Source: Actinomycetes bacterium
Lineage (GTDB): Bacteria; Actinomycetota; Acidimicrobiia; Acidimicrobiales; GCA-2861595
Direction of reading: 5' to 3'
Assembly: GCA_023264975.1 (NCBI GenBank)
Contig: JAHFUS010000031.1
Span: 1-44,017 of the forward strand
DNA: 44,017 bases
Shown: positions 16,032 through 24,555 of the stretch, piece after piece
How the letters are laid out: each line of letters begins with the position of its first letter
Numbering within the stretch: the first letter of the stretch is position 1
Notes under the pieces: model-generated
What the model was told of the DNA's origin: nothing
The model's database searches: none
Seen by the model: the letters and a program-made list of their open reading frames with translations, nothing else
Made by a program: the position numbers and the translations under genes

Positions 16032-17294
16032 ATGGTCGAGCTCTCCAAGGGCGCGGCGATCGGCATCTGCGCCGGGGGCGCGGTCGTCGTGGCGGTCCTT
16101 CTGGCCCTGGTCGTGCGCTCGTCCCGGCGCTGGCGCGCCGCCTCCCGCCGCCTGTCCGCCACCGCCACCCGCCTCGAGGTCCCGGGCACCGCGCCGGCCG
16201 GTGACGACCGCGACCTGATCGGCCGGGTCGAGTGCCAGGCCCAGGCCGCCGTCCTCCGGGTGAGCGACGAGGCGGCGCGCGCCGACCGGCTGGCCGGGGC
16301 GCTGGAGCGCACTGGCGTCGGGGTGGTGGTGTGCGACGAGCAGGGCGCCGTCGCCTACCGCAACGCTCCGGCGCCGACCGCCTCTGCCGGGCCCGCGGCG
16401 GACGCCGTCGACGAGGTCCTGCGGGCGACGGTGGGCGGCGACCCGGGGACGGCCCGCACGGTCGAGGTCACCGGCCCGCCGTGGCGCACGCTGCGGGTCA
16501 CCGGTCACCCGCTCGATGACGGGCGCAGGGTGGTGGGCGCTGTCGCCATCGTGGAGGACGTGACCGAGCAACGCCGACTCGACGTGGTGCGGCGCGACTT
16601 CCTCGCCAACGTGACCGCCGAGCTGCGGTCACCCGTCGGCGCCCTCGGACTGCTGGCCGGCACCATCGTGGCCGAGGACGACCCTGCGCTCACCCGCCGG
16701 TTGGCCGGCCGTCTGGAGCAGGACGCGCTGCGGGTGGGGCGCATCGTCGACGACCTGGCCGAGCTGAGCCGCCTCGACTCGCAGGCCCTCCCGACCTCGC
16801 AGGTGGTCCCCGTGCACCTGCTGGTGGCCCAGGCCGTGCAGGAGGCGTGCGCCGCCGCCGCATGGGGTCGGAGCGCCACCGTCACGGTCGACGGAGCCGC
16901 CGATGATCTCGTGGTGGTGGGGGACCGCCGCCAACTCGTGTCCGCCCTCCGTCATCTGGTCGACAACGCCGTGCGGTTCTCCGGCGGCGGCGCGGCGGTG
17001 TCCGTTGGCGCCTCGTGCGGGAACGGGTGGGTCGACGTCGCCGTGGCCGACCGGGGCCCGGGCATCCCGGCCGGCGAGCTCGACCGCATCTTCGAGAGCT
17101 TCTACCGCAGCGGGCCCGACCGGGCCCAAACGCCGGCCGGCACCGGCCTCGGCCTTGCCATCGCGTCGCGGGTCGCCCGCGTCCATGGCGGCCAGGTTCT
17201 GGTGGCGTCCACCGAGGGCGCGGGCTCCACGTTCACCCTGCGGATCCCGTCCGCCGGCCGGGGCAACGGCGCCGCTCCGGCCGAGGTTTCCTAG
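16032..17294 (+). CDS. Histidine-kinase-like sensor lacking the phospho-acceptor His
   Basis: 420 residues, built like SenX3/PhoR kinases. One N-terminal membrane helix (GICAGGAVVVAVLLALVV), a PAS-like domain (GVGVVVCDEQGAVAYRN to VGAVAIVEDVTEQ), a dimerisation helix and a full ATPase domain with N box (HLVDNAVRFS), G1 (DRGPGIP) and G2 (GTGLGLAIA). In the H box, the usual SHELRTP reads TAELRSP: A196 (codon GCC, 16617-16619) replaces the phosphorylated His. No response regulator is next to it. It may be a pseudokinase that binds ATP or a partner kinase, or may phosphorylate elsewhere. The MFS gene begins two bases after its stop. Confidence 0.85.
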   Translation: MVELSKGAAIGICAGGAVVVAVLLALVVRSSRRWRAASRRLSATATRLEVPGTAPAGDDRDLIGRVECQAQAAVLRVSDEAARADRLAGALERTGVGVVVCDEQGAVAYRNAPAPTASAGPAADAVDEVLRATVGGDPGTARTVEVTGPPWRTLRVTGHPLDDGRRVVGAVAIVEDVTEQRRLDVVRRDFLANVTAELRSPVGALGLLAGTIVAEDDPALTRRLAGRLEQDALRVGRIVDDLAELSRLDSQALPTSQVVPVHLLVAQAVQEACAAAAWGRSATVTVDGAADDLVVVGDRRQLVSALRHLVDNAVRFSGGGAAVSVGASCGNGWVDVAVADRGPGIPAGELDRIFESFYRSGPDRAQTPAGTGLGLAIASRVARVHGGQVLVASTEGAGSTFTLRIPSAGRGNGAAPAEVS

Positions 17295-17296
17295 GT

Positions 17297-18625
17297 ATGG
17301 CGTCGGGCACCGCCGGCTGGCGACCGATACGCCATCCAGTCTCGGCCAACGGCCGCATCACCACGCCGCCGTTCCGGCGCCTGGCCGTCACCCACGCCAT
17401 GGCCGTGTCGGGCGACGCCCTCGTCACGGTGGCGCTGGCCGGCTCGCTGTTCTTCGACATCTCGCCCACCGCGGCGCGGAGCAGGGTCGCCCTGTCGCTG
17501 GTGCTCACCATCGCCCCCTTCGCCGTGGTGGCGCCGCTGCTCGGTCCCGCCATCGACCGGGTGCAGGGCGGGCGCCGGCTCATGGTGTCCGCCGCCTCCG
17601 CCGGCCGGGCGGTGGCCGCCCTGTTCGCGGCCGCCTGGATCGACGGCCTGCTGTTGTTCCCCGCCGCCTTCGCCCTGCTGGTGCTGTCGAAGACCCATGC
17701 GGTGGCAAAGAGCTCGCTGGTGCCGACGGTGGTGGAAGACCGCGACGACCTGGTGGGCGCCAACGCCCGCCTCGCCCTGGCCGGGGCGCTGGTGAGCACG
17801 GCCGCCGCCCTGCCCGGCGTGGCCGTGATGCAGCTGGTGGGTGCCGAGTGGGTGATGCGCCTCGCCGCGGCCGTCTTCGCGGTGGCAGCCGTGTCGGCTC
17901 TGCGGATCGTGCAGGTGCATCCCGATGTCGAGGACCTGGCGGAGCGGGCCGAGGCTGCTGAGGACCTCCGCCACGCCGGTGTTCGCCTCGCTGCCATCGC
18001 CACCGGCATTCTGCGGGCGTCCGTCGGGTTCCTGACCTTCCTGGTGGCGTTCGCCCTCCGCCGCGCCCACGAGCCCGCCTGGGTGTTCGGCCTCGTGCTG
18101 GCGGCGAGCATCGCCGGCACGCTCGTCGCCTCGGTGCTGGCCCCGCTCCTGCGACGCCGTGTGCCGGAGGAGCACATGCTGGCGGGGTCGCTCGGGCTGG
18201 TGGCGGTGGCGATGGTGGTTGCCGTGCAGGTGGACGGCCGGCCCGGCGCCGCCGTGGCCGCTGGCGCCGTGGGAGTGGCAGCCGGCGCCGGCAAGCTGGC
18301 CTTCGACTCGCTGGTGCAGCGTGACTCCCACGCCGCCGCCCAGGGCCGGGCGTTCGCCCGCTTCGAGGCGGTGTTCCAGCTGGCGTGGGTGGCGGGTGCG
18401 CTCCTGCCGGTGGCCCTCACCGTCCCCCGCCGGGCCGGCTACGTGCTGCTGGCGCTGGGCTGCGGGGCGGCGGCGATCTCGTACGTCACCGGCCTGACCG
18501 CCCACCGGCGCAGGAGCGCCAAGCGGGTCGAGCGGGTCAAGCGGCGCGCGGCCGATGGTGGCGCTGCGGGCGCGCCCGCCCTGGCCACGCCCAAGGGGCG
18601 GTCGCAGGGCCCGGGGGCCGAGTGA
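17297..18625 (+). CDS. Major facilitator superfamily transporter
   Basis: 442 residues with about 11-12 hydrophobic segments, in two halves around a charged loop (VHPDVEDLAERAEAAEDLRHAG). Small-residue-rich helices such as LALAGALVSTAAALPGVAVMQLV and loops with GPAIDRVQGGRRLM resemble MFS drug or metabolite exporters. Substrate unknown. The ATG lies two bases after the stop of the kinase-like gene and the stop overlaps the next start (GTGA), so the three genes appear to be one operon. Confidence 0.8.
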   Translation: MASGTAGWRPIRHPVSANGRITTPPFRRLAVTHAMAVSGDALVTVALAGSLFFDISPTAARSRVALSLVLTIAPFAVVAPLLGPAIDRVQGGRRLMVSAASAGRAVAALFAAAWIDGLLLFPAAFALLVLSKTHAVAKSSLVPTVVEDRDDLVGANARLALAGALVSTAAALPGVAVMQLVGAEWVMRLAAAVFAVAAVSALRIVQVHPDVEDLAERAEAAEDLRHAGVRLAAIATGILRASVGFLTFLVAFALRRAHEPAWVFGLVLAASIAGTLVASVLAPLLRRRVPEEHMLAGSLGLVAVAMVVAVQVDGRPGAAVAAGAVGVAAGAGKLAFDSLVQRDSHAAAQGRAFARFEAVFQLAWVAGALLPVALTVPRRAGYVLLALGCGAAAISYVTGLTAHRRRSAKRVERVKRRAADGGAAGAPALATPKGRSQGPGAE

Positions 18626-19113
18626 CCACCGAGGTCCTCGTCCTGTCGGACACGCACCTGCGACCTGGTGGTGTCCTGCCCGACAGCGTGTACCTGGCCC
18701 TCGACCGGGCCGACGTGGTCCTGCATGCCGGCGATATCGTGACGGCGGACCTGCTGCACGAGCTGTCCGGCTTCGCCCCTGTCCACGCCGTCCTCGGCAA
18801 CAACGACGTCGACCCGGCCCTGTCCGCACTCCCCGAGCGGCGCCTCGAGGTGGTGGACGGCGTCCGCATCGCCATGGTCCACGACAGCGGCGCCCGCACG
18901 GGCCGGGCGGCCCGCCTCCGCCGCTGGTTTCCCGACGCCGACGTGGTGGTGTTCGGCCACAGCCACATCCCCGTGCGGGAGACGGGGCTCGACGGCCAGC
19001 TCCTCCTCAACCCCGGCTCACCGACCCAGCGACGCGCCCAGCCCGTCCACACCTACGGCTGGCTGGAGCTCGGAGTCGGTCGGGTGGTGCGCAGCGAGAT
19101 CGTGGTCGCCTGA
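18622..19113 (+). CDS. YfcE-type metallophosphoesterase
   Basis: 163-residue calcineurin-fold phosphodiesterase. All metal-binding blocks are visible: SDTH (D, H), HAGD, GNND, MVHD, GHSHIP and the terminal NPGSPTQRR typical of the YfcE/MJ0936 group. Likely a cytosolic Mn-dependent phosphodiesterase; the natural substrate of this group is poorly known. GTG start overlaps the transporter stop by four bases. The gap to the convergent gene (19114-19238) contains only a weak GCCGGC/GCCGGC hairpin at 19157-19174. Confidence 0.88.
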   Translation: MTTEVLVLSDTHLRPGGVLPDSVYLALDRADVVLHAGDIVTADLLHELSGFAPVHAVLGNNDVDPALSALPERRLEVVDGVRIAMVHDSGARTGRAARLRRWFPDADVVVFGHSHIPVRETGLDGQLLLNPGSPTQRRAQPVHTYGWLELGVGRVVRSEIVVA

Positions 19114-19238
19114 CGTACCACTACTAGAGCAGGGGGGTCCCGGGCCCGACCGCCACGCCGGCATGGGCGCCGGCCTCTCGGGTCGCAGCCGGGCGTGCAG
19201 CGGGAAGGAGATCCGGCGCCCCACGCCGACGCAGGCGC

Positions 19239-20426
19239 TCAGTCAGGGATGTCGATGCGCTCTAGCCAGAGGCCGGGGGCGTCGACCTCGGCCGGTGTGG
19301 GCAGCTCGCGCTCGGAGTGCCACAACCGGGCCAGTCCTGCTTCGCCCGCCCGCTCGACCACACCCTTCACGAAGGTGCGGCCCCGCTCGTACTGTGCCGG
19401 CGTCACGTCGAGCCCGAAGAGGCGGGCCACGAACCGCTCGCCCTCGCCCCGCTCGGACCGGCGACGGCGCAGCGCCTCTACCAGCGCCCCGTAGCCCGAC
19501 ACGAGCGTCTGGCCCACGTTGTCCATCACGTGGTCCGTGTAACCCTCGATGGCGGCGACAAGAGCCTCGATGCGGGCCAGGATCACCTGCTGCTCGGGCG
19601 TCTCCATGGCCCCGAGGAGCTCGCCGGGCTCGCCCAGCACCGCCTGGAACGACATCGGGTCAGTGGGGTCGAGGGCGGTGAGCTTGTCCTGGAAGGCATG
19701 GGGATCAGGCCGGAACCCGGCTACGTACGACCGCAGCAGCCCGTCGAGCCGGACCCGCACGTGCGGGCGGCCGAGCACGGCGTGATGGGCGATCTCGTTG
19801 AGGCACAACCACAGGCGCACGTCGTCGATCGACAGGCTCCAGTCGGTGGCGAACTCCGTCACGTTGGCCGGCACGAGCACCAACGCGTCCGACGGGGGGC
19901 GGGGCACCGGCAGCTCGTACTCGCCCAGGGCCCGGCGGGCCAGGTGGCCCACCATGGACCCGGCCTGGATGCCGAGGAGCAGCGGGCCCACGACCTCGGT
20001 GACGCCGCCGAACGCGTACATCCCGGCCTCGGCGCCGGTGGGGTCGTCGTCCTCCTCGGCGCCGGCGGTCGACGCCAGCGCCCCGGCCAGGCCCTCGAAC
20101 AGCGGGTGGTAGGCCGAAAGCGTTCGCCGGGCCCACTCGGCCCGGCCCACCGTGGTGACCGTGAGCGGATGGCCGGTGACCGTGGTGGAAAGCCCGGTGG
20201 CCTTGGCCACGTGCAGGTCGGCCACCCGCACCAGCTCCTCGTACTTCATGCGCTCGACCGGGTCGGTGTTGGGCTCGGGCCGGCCGTCGGTGGCCAGCCA
20301 CAGGCTCATCTGACGGGCCACCTCGAGGTTCACGGCGCCCTGATTCGACAGCAGCTTGGCCAGCTCGCCGAACAGGCCCTCGAAAGGGTTGCCGGCGCCG
20401 CCTCCGAAGGGTTCCGAACCGCTCAC
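19239..20426 (-). CDS. Zincin_2 / DUF2342 family protein with altered HExxH motif
   Basis: 395 residues, recognisable as the actinobacterial zinc-dependent metalloprotease-like family also called F420-biosynthesis-associated. Typical pieces: LADLHVAKATGL-like segment near 70-80, ADRRTL-like helix (WARRTLSAYHPLFEGLAG), GPLLLGIQAGSMVGHLARRALGEYELPVPRP, LVLVPANVTEFATDWSL and EGYTDHVMDNVG. Where the family is expected to have a HExxH zinc site, this protein reads N210-E-I-A-H214 (codon AAC), so the first ligand is gone. It may be inactive or use another ligand. GTG start is preceded by TACCAT at six bases. True enzymatic function is unproven even for the family. Confidence 0.78.
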   Translation of the reverse strand: MSGSEPFGGGAGNPFEGLFGELAKLLSNQGAVNLEVARQMSLWLATDGRPEPNTDPVERMKYEELVRVADLHVAKATGLSTTVTGHPLTVTTVGRAEWARRTLSAYHPLFEGLAGALASTAGAEEDDDPTGAEAGMYAFGGVTEVVGPLLLGIQAGSMVGHLARRALGEYELPVPRPPSDALVLVPANVTEFATDWSLSIDDVRLWLCLNEIAHHAVLGRPHVRVRLDGLLRSYVAGFRPDPHAFQDKLTALDPTDPMSFQAVLGEPGELLGAMETPEQQVILARIEALVAAIEGYTDHVMDNVGQTLVSGYGALVEALRRRRSERGEGERFVARLFGLDVTPAQYERGRTFVKGVVERAGEAGLARLWHSERELPTPAEVDAPGLWLERIDIPD

Positions 20427-20432
20427 CCGTCC

Positions 20433-20438
20433 ATGGTA
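20433..20438 (-). promoter_or_regulatory. Leaderless -10 element (TACCAT)
   Basis: On the minus strand TACCAT lies six bases before the GTG at 20426. Confidence 0.45.
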
Positions 20439-20446
20439 GGACGCCC

Positions 20447-21661
20447 TCAGCGCTGGGCCGGTCGCTCCCTCAGCCGCACCCTCATCGTCTTCGTCTCGGC
20501 TCCCCGCACCACCGTCAACGTCACCACGTCGCCCGGCCTGTGGGCGCGCAGCAGCACGCGGAGGGCGCCCATGGAGCCCAACGGGGAGCTGTCGACCGAC
20601 GTGATCACGTCGTCGGCCACCAGCCCGGCCGCGCCTGCCGGGCTCCCGTCGCTGGTATCGGCCACCAGGGCGCCGCCGGCCACCCCGAGGAGCCTGGCGG
20701 CCTCGTCGGACAGGTCGCTGCCTTCGACACCCATCCAGGCCCGCACGACCTTGCCGGTGCTCAGCAACTGCTCAGCCACGGCCCGGGCCCAGTCGATCGG
20801 CGTGGCCATCCCGACGGACGCCCCCCGCCCGCCGTCGCCACCGACGGCGGTGATGATGCCGACGACGGCACCGCTGCCGTCCACCAGTGCCCCGCCCGAC
20901 GAACCGACGGCGACGGGCGCAGACGTCTGGATCATGTCGAGCAGCGCCGGCCCGGTGGGACGCTCGACCTCGCGGCCGAGGCCGTCGACCACGCCGACCT
21001 CGAGGGCCGGCTCCTCCTTCCCGGAGGGACCACCCATGGCCATCACCTTCTGGCCGACGGTGAGGCCGGCGGCCGAGCCCATGGTGGCCACGGGGACGGT
21101 GCCGGCGTTGTTCACCCTCACCACGGCGATGTCGCTCCAGATGTCGGCGCCGACCAGGCTGCCCTCTGCCCGGTGCCCGTCGGACATCACCACCACGATA
21201 CGGGTGGCGCCCTCCACCACGTGGTGGTTGGTGAGCAGGTGGCCGTCGCTGCGGAACATCACGCCGGCGCCCCGGATGCGGCGGTCGATGCCGTCGATCC
21301 CCACCTCGATGCCGACGACGGCGGGCTGGACCCGCCGGCTGATGGCCAGTACCTCGGGCGAGGCCTTCTCCATGGTGGGCGTCAGGCGATCCGACCGCTG
21401 TGTCACCCGCTCGATCACCGGGACCCGCTGGACCCGCCGCAGGTTGCCGGTGACGCCTATGAGGCCTACGGCGAACAGGGCGCCACACACGCCGGCCAGC
21501 GCCGCCACCATCCATACCTTCGGGGGCATCCCGGAGTGCCCTCCGCCCGCCGCCGTCATGCCGTGGGCGCTGACCTCCGACGGGTGCCGCCACAGGCGGT
21601 CGTCGGGGGGCAGGAGGCGGGAATGGGGCGCGTCGTCGCCGAGAGGATCGTCGGGCTCCAT
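20447..21661 (-). CDS. Second HtrA-like S1C serine protease with PDZ domain
   Basis: 404 residues. A cytosolic N-terminus (1-47), one membrane helix (VWMVAALAGVCGALFAVGLIGV), then a trypsin-like domain with triad H147 (TNHHVV), D177 (SDIAVV) and S255 (GSSGGAL instead of GNSGGPL), and a PDZ domain (AWMGVEG to the end). Probably an envelope protease, as for the htrA gene at 13782, from which it differs greatly in sequence. The frame is open much farther upstream, but the ATG at 21661 with TATCCT eight bases before is the sensible start. It could be co-transcribed with the zincin_2 gene 20 bases downstream. Confidence 0.87.
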   Translation of the reverse strand: MEPDDPLGDDAPHSRLLPPDDRLWRHPSEVSAHGMTAAGGGHSGMPPKVWMVAALAGVCGALFAVGLIGVTGNLRRVQRVPVIERVTQRSDRLTPTMEKASPEVLAISRRVQPAVVGIEVGIDGIDRRIRGAGVMFRSDGHLLTNHHVVEGATRIVVVMSDGHRAEGSLVGADIWSDIAVVRVNNAGTVPVATMGSAAGLTVGQKVMAMGGPSGKEEPALEVGVVDGLGREVERPTGPALLDMIQTSAPVAVGSSGGALVDGSGAVVGIITAVGGDGGRGASVGMATPIDWARAVAEQLLSTGKVVRAWMGVEGSDLSDEAARLLGVAGGALVADTSDGSPAGAAGLVADDVITSVDSSPLGSMGALRVLLRAHRPGDVVTLTVVRGAETKTMRVRLRERPAQR

Positions 21662-21669
21662 CAAGGTCG

Positions 21670-21675
21670 AGGATA
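21670..21675 (-). promoter_or_regulatory. Leaderless -10 element (TATCCT)
   Basis: On the minus strand TATCCT lies eight bases before the ATG at 21661 (five before an in-frame TTG). Confidence 0.45.
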
Positions 21676-21725
21676 ACGACGGGGCCGCTCCGAAGGAGGT
21701 CGGGGGCCGCCGGACGAGCACTAGG

Positions 21726-21731
21726 TAGCAT
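21726..21731 (+). promoter_or_regulatory. Leaderless -10 element (TAGCAT)
   Basis: TAGCAT lies six bases before the GTG at 21738 of moaE. Confidence 0.45.
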
Positions 21732-21737
21732 TGCCGT

Positions 21738-22223
21738 GTGCATGTCGCGGCACTTCCCCGCCCTGACGGCGCCGATTGGCTGGGCCTCGCCATGGGCCCG
21801 CTGCCGGCGGCGGAGGCTTTCGCGTGGGCGGTCGTCCCCGGTTGTGGGGCGGTGGTGTCGTTCGCCGGCACCGTCCGCGACCATGCCGAGGGCCGCCCCG
21901 GGGTCACCTCGCTCGAGTACGAGGCGTACGAGGAGCAGGTCGCGTCCCGCCTGCGGGCCATGGCCGACGAGGCCCGCAGGCAGTGGCCCGGCATCGGCCG
22001 ACTGGTCCTGCTACACCGTGTCGGCCCGCTTTCCGTCACCGAGATTTCGGTTCTGGTGGTGGTTTCGACGCCGCACCGACCCGAGGCGTTCGACGCCGCC
22101 CGCTGGTGCATCGACACCGTGAAGTCCACCCTCCCGATCTGGAAGCGGGAGACGTGGGAGGGCGGGTCCGACTGGGCGACGTGTGCGCATCCCGTCACCG
22201 GCGTCACCGGCGTCGCCTCGTGA
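21738..22223 (+). CDS. moaE: Molybdopterin synthase catalytic subunit
   Basis: 161-residue MoaE, the large subunit of molybdopterin synthase, which with thiocarboxylated MoaD adds two sulfurs to precursor Z (cPMP) in molybdenum cofactor synthesis. Family blocks: GAVVSFAGTVRDH, LEYEAYEE, HRVGPLSVTEISVLVVVSTPHR-EAFDA, and the catalytic and MoaD-binding VKSTLPIWKRE with the active-site lysines. No moaD or other cofactor gene is in the window. Its stop overlaps the start of a one-helix miniprotein (GTGA). Confidence 0.93.
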   Translation: MHVAALPRPDGADWLGLAMGPLPAAEAFAWAVVPGCGAVVSFAGTVRDHAEGRPGVTSLEYEAYEEQVASRLRAMADEARRQWPGIGRLVLLHRVGPLSVTEISVLVVVSTPHRPEAFDAARWCIDTVKSTLPIWKRETWEGGSDWATCAHPVTGVTGVAS

Positions 22224-22381
22224 GCAACCTCCTCTACCTGCTCGCTGCGCTGAGCCTCAGCGTGGTCGGTTCCGTCGCCCTCTGGTACCGCCACCGCAAG
22301 CCCCGCTCCCTTGAGTACGGGGTGGACGAGTTCCAGCGCGAGCTCAAGGCGCTCTCCCCCGATCGGCGTGAGAGTGACTGA
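22220..22381 (+). CDS. Single-helix membrane miniprotein coupled to moaE
   Basis: 53 residues: one N-terminal membrane helix (LLYLLAALSLSVVGSVALWY), a basic stop (RHRKPRS) and a short helical cytosolic tail (YGVDEFQRELKALSPDRRESD). Not recognised. The GTG overlaps the moaE stop by four bases, and mreB begins 22 bases after it, so it sits in a moaE-mreB transcription unit. The topology suggests a small adaptor at the membrane, perhaps for MreB, which is only an inference from position. Confidence 0.6.
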   Translation: MSNLLYLLAALSLSVVGSVALWYRHRKPRSLEYGVDEFQRELKALSPDRRESD

Positions 22382-22403
22382 CGTCCGGGCCCGGGGCCGG
22401 TAG

Positions 22404-23408
22404 ATGGGCCGCGACCTGGCCATCGACCTCGGGACCGCGAACACACTCGTCTACGCCCGTGACCGCGGCATCGTGCTGAACGAGCCCACCGTCATCGCCC
22501 TGAACGAGAAGACCCAGGCCGTGCTGGCCATGGGCCATGACGCCTGGCAGATGATCGGCCGCACGCCCGGCTACATCGTGGCGGTGCGCCCGTTGCGCAA
22601 GGGCGCCATCACCGACTTCGACATCACCCAGCGCATGATCCGGCTCCTGCTCAAGCGGGCCGGCGTCACCCGGTTCAACCGGCCCCGGGTCCTCATCTGT
22701 GTGCCGTCGGCCATCACCGAGGTGGAGCGCCGGGCGGTGGAGGAGGCGGCCCGGCGCGCCGGCGCCGCCGATCCCTATCTGATCCATCAGCCCATGGCGG
22801 CGGCCATCGGTGCTGGCCTGCCCATCCACGAGCCCCTCGGCAACATGGTGGTCGACATCGGCGGCGGCACCACCGAGACGGCAGTCATCTCGTTGGGCGG
22901 CATCGTCGCCCTCCAGGCCATCCGGGTGGGCAGCTTCGACATCGACGCCTCCATCCAGACCTACGTTCGGCGCGACTACGGCATGGCCATCGGCGAGCGC
23001 ACGGCCGAGGAGATCAAGCTGGCCATCGGCTCCGCCTACCCGGTCGACGACTCCGTCAAGGCCGAGGTGCGCGGGCGGGACCTGATGACCGGCCTGCCCA
23101 AGACGGTGATCCTGTCGCCGGACGAGGTGCGGGCCGCCATCGACGAGCAGGTGAGCGCCATCGTCGACTCGGTGGTGCAGTGCCTGGGCCAGGCGCCGCC
23201 CGAACTGGCCCAGGACCTCATCGGCCAGGGCATCCACCTCGTGGGCGGCGGCGGCATGCTGCGCGGCCTCGACCGCCGCCTGGAGGAGGAGACCGCCATC
23301 CCGGTCCACCTCGTCGACGCCCCGTTGGAATGCGTCGTGCTGGGCGCCGGCCGCTGCCTCGAGGCCTTCGACTCCCTCAAGGTCATGTTCATGGGCGCAG
23401 AGCGCTAG
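22404..23408 (+). CDS. mreB: Rod shape-determining protein MreB
   Basis: 334-residue bacterial actin. ATP-site blocks are intact: DLGTANTLVY (phosphate 1), DIGGGTTETAVISLGG (phosphate 2) and HLVGGGGMLRGLDRRL (adenosine). MreB filaments guide lateral wall synthesis. Unusually, mreC, mreD, pbp2 or rodA do not follow; bioB does. In mycobacteria MreB is missing altogether, while streptomycetes and many other actinobacteria keep it. It could also be an Mbl-type paralogue. Confidence 0.92.
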   Translation: MGRDLAIDLGTANTLVYARDRGIVLNEPTVIALNEKTQAVLAMGHDAWQMIGRTPGYIVAVRPLRKGAITDFDITQRMIRLLLKRAGVTRFNRPRVLICVPSAITEVERRAVEEAARRAGAADPYLIHQPMAAAIGAGLPIHEPLGNMVVDIGGGTTETAVISLGGIVALQAIRVGSFDIDASIQTYVRRDYGMAIGERTAEEIKLAIGSAYPVDDSVKAEVRGRDLMTGLPKTVILSPDEVRAAIDEQVSAIVDSVVQCLGQAPPELAQDLIGQGIHLVGGGGMLRGLDRRLEEETAIPVHLVDAPLECVVLGAGRCLEAFDSLKVMFMGAER

Positions 23409-23537
23409 AGCGTTTCGCCCCGGACGCGGCGCTTGCTTCGGCGAGCCTGTCGGAGAAGAGGACGGCGGCGGTGCCGGCTTCGCCGGCGCGAACCAGCCGC
23501 TTCCGCCACCGCGGCAGCCTCGGGGCGAGTCCTCCGG

Positions 23538-23543
23538 TAGCTT
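23538..23543 (+). promoter_or_regulatory. Leaderless -10 element (TAGCTT)
   Basis: TAGCTT lies seven bases before the GTG at 23551 of bioB. The rest of the gap 23409-23537 shows only a GCCGGC hairpin. Confidence 0.45.
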
Positions 23544-23550
23544 CCTCCTC

Positions 23551-24552
23551 GTGACGGCTCGTGCCCTGTTGGCGGCTGTCTCGGCGGCGCTGGTCGACGA
23601 GAGGCGGCAGCTGTCCCTCGACGAGCTGCGCTCCCTCTCGCAGGTGCCGGACGAGGCGGTGCCGGCGCTGGCCGCCGTCGCCCACGAGGTGCGGCTGGCG
23701 TGGTGCGGGCCTAGCGTCGAGGTGGAGGGGATCCTGTCGGTGCGGACCGGGGGGTGCCCGGAGGACTGCGGGTTCTGCAGCCAGTCGGCCAGGTTCGACT
23801 CGCCCGTGCTGGCCACCGCGTTCCTCGACCCTGCGTCGGTCGTGGCCGCCGCCCGCGAGACGGCGGCCCTCGGCGCCTCGGAGTTCTGCATCGTGCTCGC
23901 CGTCCGGGGGCCGGACGAGCGCACCATGGGGCGTCTCGAGGAGCTGGTGCCGATGGTGAAGAGGGAGACCGGGCTCGAAGTGGCCGTCAGCGCCGGCATC
24001 CTCGACGGCGCGCAGGCCGCCCGCCTGGCTGCCGTCGGCACCCACCGGTACAACCACAACCTCGAGACGGCCCGCTCCTTCTTCCCCGAGGTCGTCAGCA
24101 CCCACTCGTGGCAGGAGCGGTTCGACACCTGCCGCCTCGTCCGCGACGCCGGCATGCAGCTGTGCTGCGGCGTGCTGCTCGGCATGGGCGAGACCGACGA
24201 GCAACGCATCGAGCTGCTCGGCCAGATCCGCGACGTCGACCCGGCCGAAGTGCCCGTCAACTTCCTCAACCCCCGTCCCGGCACGCCGCTCGGCGGCCGC
24301 CGGCCGGTGGAGCCGCTGGAGGCGATCCGCTGGATCGCGCTGTTCCGGCTGGCCCTGCCGAGCGTGATCCTCCGCTACGCCGGCGGGCGGGAAGTCACCC
24401 TCCGCGACCTCCAGGCCATGGGCATGACGGCTGGCATCAACGCCCTCATCGTCGGCAACTACCTCACCACCCTCGGCCGCCCGCCGGCAGACGACCTCGC
24501 CATGCTGGCTGACCTCCGCATGCCGGTGGCCGCGCTGTCCAAGGTCCTCTGA
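23551..24552 (+). CDS. bioB: Biotin synthase
   Basis: 333-residue radical SAM enzyme that inserts sulfur into dethiobiotin, the last step of biotin synthesis. The [4Fe-4S]/SAM motif is C69-x3-C73-x2-C76 (GGCPEDCGFC), followed by YNHNLETARSFFPEVV-type and GMGET-type blocks. The start GTG has TAGCTT seven bases upstream. A small Cys-rich gene follows after three bases and is probably its auxiliary protein. The other pathway genes, bioF-bioD and bioA, converge from the opposite strand, so the cluster is complete from pimeloyl-CoA/ACP onward. Confidence 0.95.
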   Translation: MTARALLAAVSAALVDERRQLSLDELRSLSQVPDEAVPALAAVAHEVRLAWCGPSVEVEGILSVRTGGCPEDCGFCSQSARFDSPVLATAFLDPASVVAAARETAALGASEFCIVLAVRGPDERTMGRLEELVPMVKRETGLEVAVSAGILDGAQAARLAAVGTHRYNHNLETARSFFPEVVSTHSWQERFDTCRLVRDAGMQLCCGVLLGMGETDEQRIELLGQIRDVDPAEVPVNFLNPRPGTPLGGRRPVEPLEAIRWIALFRLALPSVILRYAGGREVTLRDLQAMGMTAGINALIVGNYLTTLGRPPADDLAMLADLRMPVAALSKVL

Positions 24553-24555
24553 CGG

